DNA from: Hirundichthys speculiger
Taxonomy: Eukaryota > Chordata > Actinopteri > Beloniformes > Exocoetidae
NCBI GenBank assembly: GCA_018398805.1
Contig: JAGFBZ010000563.1
Location: 248,001 to 312,000 of the forward strand
Direction of reading: 5' to 3'
Length of the DNA stretch: 64,000 nucleotides
In this document: positions 57,550 through 64,000 of the stretch, piece by piece
Numbering within the stretch: position 1 is the first letter of the stretch
Layout of the letters: every line of letters starts with the position of its first letter
Notes under the pieces: model-generated
What the model saw: only the letters and a program-made list of their open reading frames with translations
Told to the model about the DNA's origin: nothing
Database searches by the model: none
Position numbers and translations under genes: made by a program

Positions 57550-60500
57550 GTAGGATAACCTACACATGGAGGATATGCAGTATTTATTTGATCACATGTA
57601 CATGAGGTGCTGTGCAATGCTTGATAGTGGATGTGTTTGATGTTTTGTGTTGTCCCAATTGACTGTAAAATTATTGGATGAATAAACTGTGACATCACCC
57701 ACAGGTTTTCTTCTGAAAGCTTCTGAAGCCTCTTTTTCCTCATACTGCCCAGTGCTGTATTGTAAAAGGGCAGAACTAGCAGTGCTTAAAAGGTGGCTGG
57801 AACATGCTAACAGTAGGGTGTTTTAGCTTGGCTGCCTTAGGTTATTTATAAATATTACTTTACATTCATTCTGATCACATTTCTGCAAACATCCTCATTT
57901 CAAGCATCATCTCCAAAATGAGTTGCCAGTGCTGAAACAAGGACTAGCATTACAGTCGGGAAGGCCTACTGCCATTGGCCCACGAGTTACGTGATGATTG
58001 ACTGTGAGTCCCAGTATACTTCTGCTGGGAATTATCCTGGGATAATTATCCTTCAGCCAAGCTGCGCTGGAGGAGCTACGGCACTGCTGGTGGACATGCA
58101 CAGTGGGACTTCCTGCTTCAGATACTGTTTTGGTGGCGACAATTGAAATGACCACTGCATTTAGATGATTCTTGATTAGCATAGCCGAGCTAAACTAAGC
58201 TTCATCCTCTTTCATCCTTGACTTTAGAGCTGTCAATGAAGATCTTGCAGAGCATAGTCATTTTTATTTTAAAGATAATGGCCCCCATTGTACACCTCCC
58301 GCTAGCCGCTACCCGCAAATTGCTGGTTTAGGAACTCCGCTAACCGCTAATGCAATCTTCCGCTTCCCTAAAGCCGATACCCGCTATGCCGACTCCCTTA
58401 CTCGCATTGTAGGTGTGGCAGTGGGCGTGTCTTTTGCGCTTTCCACAAACTCGGTATCTTGTGATCGCAGGTTTAGGATAGCGGGTAGCGGGTGGTCAGA
58501 CCACCCGCTACCCGCTATTGCAAGATACTGAGTTTGTGGAAAGCGCAACCCGCATGTCGGTGCTTAAAAGGGTGTGTCCAAATGGCATAAATGTGCTTCC
58601 ACCTGGTCACAGGTGGACGTGCACAAACGGCTCTACCTCTCGATTACGCATCACTGTATTACTTGCATATGTATTTATTTTCTTAAGTGCAGAGGATGTC
58701 TGGTCAGCAGTTGTGGTGGATGTGGGAATAGTCACAGCCAGACACGTCAGTATGTACAGCTGTGGCATGATCTCATTCAGATCTTTGCTGTGGAGGAAAC
58801 CAAGACGATCTTTGGGACATTTCCCCCTCAAAATCTGTGATGGCCTACACCACAGTCACTTCTGTTTTTAAACAGGTCAGAGCATCAAATAGAGCTCCGT
58901 GGCTCTGGTGTCAAGCTGGAAAAGGTTGGATGCAGGGAATTTATTTCCGATATATCTGAACCTGTTGGTGGTCGAGGAGGGACAGGAACATTAATTGTTC
59001 GTGATCTTTAAATGCACATCCAATGATTCGTTCTGCAGTATTTTAAAAGGCACATCAGCTGCACCAAGACGCACAGCTGTCTCAGACTCCCAGCACCCCC
59101 TGCTGAGAATATGTTTCTGCCGCTCTGTCTGGCCATGTTTACTGGGAGCGCACCAACTATCTGGGACTTTCAGTTTGCTGATAGGAATTGTCTGTGTAAA
59201 AATATTTCCATGTATATATCAGTGCAGAGGAGGAAGAGGAGGAGGAAAGAAGAGGAGGAAGCTCTACAGCAGAGTTCCATACGAGCTGCGCATGAGAGCT
59301 GCTCCGATCTGGATGAAAAGACGCTCCATAGCGGTTTGCAGGTAGCGCAACCTGCTCTTAAAGGCAATGGCTACTGATGCACTGATTGGTTTAACAGGTT
59401 GAACGCCCTAACCACTCCCATGCATAATATAACGGTTAGCGCAGGTAAGATTGCGGTTTAGGGAGGTGGAAGATTGCGATCTTTGTGGGGGAACGCCCCT
59501 CCTGCTACCCGCTATCCCTTAATAGCGGCTTTAGGAGGTTTGGCGGAAGATCGAGCCCAATGACTTTTTGTGCTGTTTAGTGCACTAAGAGACCACTGCA
59601 TCTGGTTTTTGGTTGGCCTAAAAGGCCTTAGTGGCAAAGCAAACCAGCCTGAAGCAGCTATTTTCGCTTCTGTTTGAGGCTGCTTGCCTGGGCTAACCAG
59701 AGGACAGCAGCTGGACTGTCTCTGGCTCAGTGGTTTCTAGTTCTTACAGCAGCTGGGTCAAGTCAAGCAACTTTCACCTCAGATCATTTTAGGAGCCTTT
59801 AAAGTTGACTGACTGGACACTAGCCAACCACATCTGAAACAAGTACTCAAAGAACTCAAACACTAAGTAGCGGATATCCGCTGGGGCTTGCAGTCACTCG
59901 GTTTGTAATTTGCAGACCAACGCACAGGCAACTGCAGCTGGCCTAGCCCCATGAGCAACGAGCCGAAAGACTGAACTGTAGGTGGTCAGTTTCCAGACCT
60001 GCTCATTTGACCCATTTGCAACATAGCGCCCTGCAGTACTAACAAAAAAGAGGCTTCAAAAGTACATTTCTTTCTATACAGTCCGGGCCGCGCAAGAAAA
60101 AATTAGTTTTATGAAGCTTTATAGTTCATATGAGTCTGAACGAGCTTTTATTTTGAAAAATGACCGGATTCTCTTGGTTACATCTCAGTCACTTGAGCGC
60201 CAAAATGTACCCAACTTGCAAAATGACTAATAAACAGATGTCTCTGGAAAGTTTCCTTGTGAAGGGGACAATGCACAGTGAAGAGAAAGTAGAACAACCC
60301 AAGACTTCCAAGAAAAAGAAAGCTTTTAGCAGACAATACCAGGAGTCCTACTTGAAATATTGATTTATCACAACAGGTGATTCCCAGGTACCAAGCCCAC
60401 TCATATGAGTTTTTTTTGTTTTTTATTTAATTTAATGGGTACAGAAGATGTTACCAGAGACTTTGATGTTATACTCATGTTATAAGGCGTAATGTAACGA

Positions 60501-63500
60501 TTCAAGCGTTGACCAGGTCCGCAGTTACAAAAAGGTTGGGGACCACTGAGCTAGATAATACTTCCTAAAAGTGCACATATATTCCTCCAAATGAAACTGA
60601 AAGCGATATTTTACGTCAAAAACTCCCTTGTGCTTTTACCAAGTTGATTAACATGTTTGATTTAATATCATATACTGGGTATTTTTGGGTATGCTCATTT
60701 TTTTAATATGGCTTCTTCCTCGCAGTTTCTGGTAAAAGCAAGCATGGACACCAATGAAACCCAACAGCATCATCCAACCAATGTCTACCATGACATAGGA
60801 CTCACCAGGAACAAGATAGTTACAGCACAGTTTGAGTGCTATCAAAAGATAATGAAGGACAACACCCAAAGCAGACAAGGTAGCTTTAATATTTAATCTT
60901 TCTGAATTATAAACAGCCGTCTTCATTAAGTTGCGGCAAGAGGCATGTTTAAAACACTGATCGAAAAATTTTCTCCAAGTGTTTTCAGTTGTTAATATTT
61001 GCACATAAAAAAATCCAGCATCAGTCTTTCCAGTTGTATTCAATTGTAAAGCAATGACTCAAACAATTTCCAACGATAAAATTTTTCTTTGGTTTTTAGA
61101 GTCCATGTGTAATCGTACTTGGGATGGCTGGCTGTGCTGGGATGACACAAAAGCAGGAGTAACATCTGAGCAGCACTGTCCAGATTACTTCCAGGATTTT
61201 GATCCTTCAGGTGAGATCTGGAGCTTAGTGCTCAAACACACGGCGCCTGGTTTCAGGTTTGGCAAAAATCTGAAGTAGCAGAGCGCAGAGAGGTTGTGGT
61301 ATCCTGATTCAGCCTCTGAACGGAGGGCTGTTTCTGCAGTGCAGACACAAAGAAAAAGGGAAACGTCTTCCAGTAGTGGTAATAGCTGTGAAAAGGTTCA
61401 ACAGTCAGATTTGATCAGGAAATGCAGCAAATGTAGTCGAAAACAAAGCTAAGAAGTCCAAAGGGAGATGCACAGGGTTTGGTTCAGAGATAAAGGCTGG
61501 TCAGATAAAACCAGGTCAGTTTGGGTAATAGCAGAGGGTGGAAACTGTATAAAGGACAGGGTCGAAACACAAGAGCGCTAGCATGGATAAGGGGAGGCAG
61601 TTGAAAGACGAGAACAGAAGTGAAGACAACAAAAAAAATATGGTAAAAATAATGCTTGAAGACAGGTGCCTTCCTTCTTAAGTCCACTGAATTCAAATAG
61701 CAACAGCTAGACATGTCTATTCACGTTATCCAAGCCTCTCAGGGATCACTGGCTGAAGTAGCTCTGTCTTTACAAAGACCTTACAATACTTGTGCAAATT
61801 ATATGCTTCAATCTTTGCTTCAATTTTAAATCAATTTACAAAACATTCATAAAACATCTGTTGCTTTGTCACTATGTAATATTTTGTAAAGACTGTATCT
61901 GGATGTTTTACCTTTTGAAGTTTGGTTCATTCAGGTATTTAATAAATCCACATCTGTGCCTTGTAGTATGCTCATTATGCAGACATAGAAACTACTTTTT
62001 GTATTTAAAGTGACAAAATAATCCTTTTATTTTAAGTTCAAGCTTTTATTGTCCTTTTTAAATTGTTCTTGCATGTGAGCATTTGTATAAAAGGTTTTAT
62101 GTGTTTATTACATAAGATACTAGAGGAATTTGAACCAAAATTTTTGTTTTATTAATGCATGTGAATGCATTTGTATCAAAGAAATCTCAGAACATGTTTT
62201 TAACTTTATGGCTCATCCATCCTTTTTGTCTGCCTTTTATTTCAAAAGGCAAAGAGCTCTCTGCCTACACGCATGCTATCTGCATGTACCACTTGAACCA
62301 TAAACGCTGCTGCAAGAAACTCACTGAGGATCGAGTGAAATAGAGATTCAAATTTTCTGAAAGTTGTTTTCATGAATTCCCTCGTAGTGAGCGTGTTGGT
62401 CTCACTTTCATACATCCTCCCTGCAGAAATGGTCACTAAGATTTGCACAGAGAGCGGCCACTGGTTTCTGCATCCTGAGAGCAACCGAACGTGGACCAAT
62501 TACACTCGCTTGCAATGAGCACACCAACGAAGGCAGAGTGGTAGGTCACTTCACAAAAGGCCAAGACTGCGGCGAAGAGTGTAAATACCTGACATGTGAT
62601 TAGTACTGACCTTTTATCAAATGTCTAGACAATTACTGTACATTTGCAGTGACAACACAAGTGTGAAAGGTCATACATGTGCAAATCACCTGTGTCATTT
62701 TGGGTAAAGTTCAGTAAACAGTTATTTCTTGTATATGCAATCTAAGTGAAGAATCTAAACATGAATGTCACTTTTGCATTGGATGAACTTGATGTGCTTT
62801 ATATAAAGTAGTAGAAGTTGAGCCTTAAGTGTTCACCTCAACATAAAGAATCATCAGAACGTAGATGCGCAGAACAAATCAAATGATCAATTTCTGTCTC
62901 TTCTTTTCCTTCCAGACTGCAATGAATCTTTTCTACTTAGCCCTCATAGGACATGGACTGTCTCTGGCCTCCCTCTTCATCTCCCTTGCTATATTCTTCC
63001 ATTTCAAGTGGGTCCACATCTGTGATGTCAACACACTTTATTGACTGGATTTTTTTTTTTTTTTTTTAGTTTTTGCATGATTCATCAGCAATGTGATGTA
63101 AAATACACCCTCCCCCCCCCTTCTTTTTGCAGAAGTTTGAGTTGCCAAAGGATCACCCTTCACAAAAACCTCTTCTTCTCTTTCGTCCTGAACTCTGTGA
63201 TCACCATCATTTGGCTGACTGCGGTTGCAAATAACCAGGAGCTGGTGCAAAGGAATCCGGTTGGTTTATTTATTGATTATTTGCCATTTATTTAGACGGC
63301 TTTTCCAGTATAAGTTTAATCATTTTAAGGATTCAAAGTGACATAGATCAGCTGGGAAGCTCTACTAAAGTGACACTACTCAGTGCAGCCACCATCTATA
63401 TTTATTATGTGATGTTATTCTTTCTCAGACAAGCTGTAAAGTGTCCCAGTTCATTCATCTGTACCTCTTTGGCTGTAATTACTTCTGGATGCTGTGTGAG

Positions 63501-63744
63501 GGAATCTATCTGCACACGCTGATCGTGGTGGCTGTGTTTGCGGAGAAGCAACATCTGATGTGGTACTATCTTCTAGGCTGGGGTAAGTGCTAAATGGAAA
63601 ATTGGCAAACAAACATAATTACAGCTCTGAAAGCTCTTCAGGGTCTTATATATTCTTTAACTTCATTCCTCTGTTTATTGCAGGTTTTCCTCTTATCCCA
63701 GCCTCCATCCATGCCATTGCCCGGAGTTACTACTACAATGACAA
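57441..63744 (+). CDS. calcrl: calcitonin receptor-like receptor, 3'-partial gene (coding starts 57475)
   Basis: CALCRL is a class B G-protein-coupled receptor. With RAMP1 it binds CGRP; with RAMP2 or RAMP3 it binds adrenomedullin. It signals mainly through Gs at the plasma membrane. Eight exons are visible: 57441-57549, 60726-60879, 61100-61210, 62427-62540, 62916-63007, 63133-63259, 63429-63582 and 63684-63744. All are GT-AG with compatible phases. They encode a signal peptide, a hormone-receptor ectodomain, TM1 to TM4 and the loops between. CALCRL rather than CALCR is indicated by [36 protein letters not shown] and [12 protein letters not shown]5 to the C-tail lie beyond the window. One extra base in exon 62427-62540 breaks the frame as sequenced. 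Paralogue a or b is not resolved. Confidence 0.93.
58278..59565 (-). mobile_element. palindrome-rich hAT-like element, copy 2
   Basis: Minus-orientation copy of 48498-50228 without the nested repeat. On the minus strand it encodes [20 protein letters not shown] then [12 protein letters not shown] (about 58780-58660), resembling the end of hAT transposases. Near its + strand left end, arms 58436-58461 and 58521-58546 pair with few mismatches. Between them sits a perfect 39-nt palindrome (58479-58517, centre 58498). Outer ends GGCCCCCATTGTACACC and GGAAGATCGAGCCC form weak inverted repeats. Confidence 0.78.
60010..60548 (+). mobile_element. hAT transposon remnant (transposase N-terminus and right end)
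   Basis: The + strand at 60295-60400 reads [20 protein letters not shown], a stop, then [13 protein letters not shown]. This resembles the start of SCAND3/ZBED-type hAT transposases ([10 protein letters not shown]). The right end AAAGGTTGGGGACCACTG (to 60548) is a typical hAT terminus. The transposase body is deleted. It ends about 180 bp before a calcrl exon. Confidence 0.7.
60726..60879 (+). CDS. calcrl: calcrl exon: mature N-terminus and first ectodomain cysteine
   Basis: The exon is 154 nt, phase 0 to 1. Acceptor CTTCTTCCTCGCAG ends at 60725; donor GTAGCT is at 60880. It encodes [16 protein letters not shown], then the conserved [20 protein letters not shown] and DNTQSRQ. Human CALCRL has [20 protein letters not shown] at the same place. 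NET is an additional possible N-glycosylation site. The alpha-helix here contacts RAMP and the peptide C-terminus in the human complex. Confidence 0.93.
61100..61210 (+). CDS. calcrl: calcrl exon: ectodomain core ([10 protein letters not shown])
   Basis: The exon is 111 nt, phase 1-1. Acceptor GGTTTTTAG ends at 61099; donor GTGAGA is at 61211. It encodes [17 protein letters not shown], then [19 protein letters not shown]. The hormone-receptor domain signature is [11 protein letters not shown], followed by [11 protein letters not shown] is the conserved N-glycosylation site. Three of the six ectodomain cysteines are on this exon. It is nearly identical to human CALCRL. Confidence 0.96.
61211..62426 (+). 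other. calcrl intron
   Basis: No repeat or further exon is recognised. A chance frame at 62155-62343 has no receptor similarity and no consistent splice phase. Confidence 0.7.
62427..62540 (+). CDS. calcrl: calcrl exon: end of ectodomain (one-base insertion)
   Basis: Acceptor CCCTGCAG ends at 62426; donor GTAGGT is at 62541. It encodes [19 protein letters not shown], then NRTWTNYTR. At that point the frame hits a stop (TGA 62516-62518) because of one extra T in the TT at 62510-62511. One base over, the reading continues [10 protein letters not shown] into TM1, as in human CNVNTHEKVK. The exon is 114 nt, whereas phase 1 to 0 needs 113, so the surplus is exactly one. The fifth ectodomain cysteine, the SNRTWTNYT glycosylation cluster and the splice sites are intact. 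Taken literally it would truncate the receptor before TM1. A sequence error is more likely. Confidence 0.92.
62916..63007 (+). CDS. calcrl: calcrl exon: transmembrane helix 1
   Basis: The exon is 92 nt, phase 0 to 2. Acceptor TTTTCCTTCCAG ends at 62915; donor GTGGGT is at 63008. It encodes [16 protein letters not shown], then [14 protein letters not shown] and the first two bases of Lys. Human TM1 reads TALNLFYLTIIGHGLS. No break. Confidence 0.96.
63133..63259 (+). CDS. calcrl: calcrl exon: intracellular loop 1 and TM2
   Basis: The exon is 127 nt. Acceptor TTCTTTTTGCAG ends at 63132. It completes Lys, then [34 protein letters not shown] and QELVQRNP. It matches human CALCRL loop 1 and TM2 nearly throughout, and includes the class B TM2 HKN motif. 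The donor at 63260 is GTTGGT, weaker than the usual GTRAGT. The next exon joins in phase 0 to give NPTSCKV, so this donor is the one used. Confidence 0.94.
63429..63582 (+). CDS. calcrl: calcrl exon: TM3 and intracellular loop 2
   Basis: The exon is 154 nt, phase 0 to 1. Acceptor CTTTCTCAG ends at 63428; donor GTAAGT is at 63583. It encodes [20 protein letters not shown], then [17 protein letters not shown] and [14 protein letters not shown]. It has the conserved Cys at the top of TM3 and the class B CEGIYLH motif. [10 protein letters not shown] separates it from the calcitonin receptor, which has TEKQRLRWYY. Confidence 0.97.
63684..63744 (+). CDS. calcrl: calcrl exon: TM4 (gene continues past the window)
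   Basis: The exon is 61 nt, phase 1 to 2. Acceptor TTTATTGCAG ends at 63683; donor GTAAGT is at 63745. It encodes [20 protein letters not shown], then the first two bases of Asn. Human reads [20 protein letters not shown]. Exons for extracellular loop 2 through the C-tail lie to the right. Confidence 0.95.
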
Positions 63745-63780
63745 GTAAGTTAGCGCTACCATAAACAATGTACTGTCTCA

Positions 63781-64000
63781 AGAAAAAACAATTCAACCCT
63801 GTGGAATTAATTGGTTTTCTTGCGAACGTTTCTTCATCTAAGACACAATAACAGACGAATACGATGTACTTAAGCTGATAACATACAATTACAATTCCGT
63901 GTCTCTTTATTGAACATAGCTGTTTAGTGAACCCATAGACTAATTACAGCAACAAAACCTAATTGGAGTCAGTAGCAGGTACACCTGGAGCCCAGTTAAT
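63781..64000 (+). mobile_element. Tc1-like transposon, left end only (runs off the window)
   Basis: AACCCTGTGGAATTAATTGG, AGCTGATAACAT and AACCTAATTGGAGTCAGTAG match the left ends at 44040 and 9340. The expected transposase start lies beyond the window. It sits in a calcrl intron in the gene's orientation, 37 bp after the TM4 donor. Confidence 0.7.

Larger units (their letters stand above)
57550..60725 (+). other. calcrl intron after the signal-peptide exon
   Basis: Contains the hAT-like copy at 58278-59565 and the hAT remnant at about 60010-60548. Nothing else is recognised. Confidence 0.65.

Noticed and set aside
60708..60725. ATG at 60708 as an alternative calcrl start
   Set aside because: It sits in the polypyrimidine tract and would encode MASSSQ with no complete signal peptide. 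The acceptor CAG at 60723-60725 and the phase-0 match to the signal exon explain the region better.
62155..62343. Possible extra calcrl exon near 62248
   Set aside because: It has an acceptor-like TTCAAAAG, but the peptide does not match the receptor. The preceding and following exons already join in phase at the conserved DPS-E-MVTKIC junction.
1..64000. CRISPR array, tRNA/rRNA, viral or operon-like gene system
   Set aside because: No regularly spaced repeats of that kind, no cloverleaf or rRNA sequence recognised, and all coherent coding sequence is explained by tfpi, calcrl and transposons.

Overview
The window is vertebrate nuclear DNA, almost certainly from a teleost fish. It is AT-rich, with GT-AG introns, dense decayed Tc1/mariner and hAT DNA transposons, LINE pieces and microsatellites, and two intron-split genes of vertebrate-only families. 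There are no bacterial or viral operon features. The fish species cannot be named from the sequence.

Two genes lie head-to-tail on the + strand. (1) Tissue factor pathway inhibitor (tfpi): three Kunitz domains on separate exons at 586-789, 18776-18953 and 23754-23942, a linker exon at 19801-19866, and a last exon ending at the stop codon 24156-24158. The signal-peptide exon is upstream of the window. (2) A calcitonin-receptor-like class B GPCR (calcrl), from the signal-peptide exon (57441-57549) through the hormone-binding ectodomain (60726-62540) into the transmembrane bundle (62916-63744). The gene runs off the right edge after TM4. A CpG-rich block at about 29.46-30.14 kb may be its promoter and non-coding first exon. 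The pair and its orientation match the TFPI-CALCRL neighbourhood of human chromosome 2. Their roles are unrelated: TFPI is a secreted/endothelial inhibitor of the tissue-factor coagulation start, and CALCRL is the CGRP/adrenomedullin receptor core used with RAMPs. Both are prominent in endothelium.

Each gene carries exactly one single-base insertion inside a well-conserved exon: GG at 18855-18856 in Kunitz 2, and TT at 62510-62511 in the calcrl ectodomain. Both look like one-base lengthening of a short homopolymer, and everything around them is intact. I read them as probable assembly indels rather than pseudogenes, but reads must decide.

The rest is intron and intergenic DNA built from mobile elements. 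These include hAT-type elements with 8-bp target-site duplications (2533-3258, 16075-16294, 20150-21017, 21074-21543); a palindrome-rich hAT-like family in two opposite copies plus one fragment (48.5-50.2 kb, 58.3-59.6 kb, 40.1 kb); several Tc1-like elements, one with a LINE nested inside it; a 367-bp TA-flanked MITE; and an 820-bp long-inverted-repeat element with a 6-bp duplication. I found no convincing tRNA, rRNA, CRISPR array or undescribed gene system.
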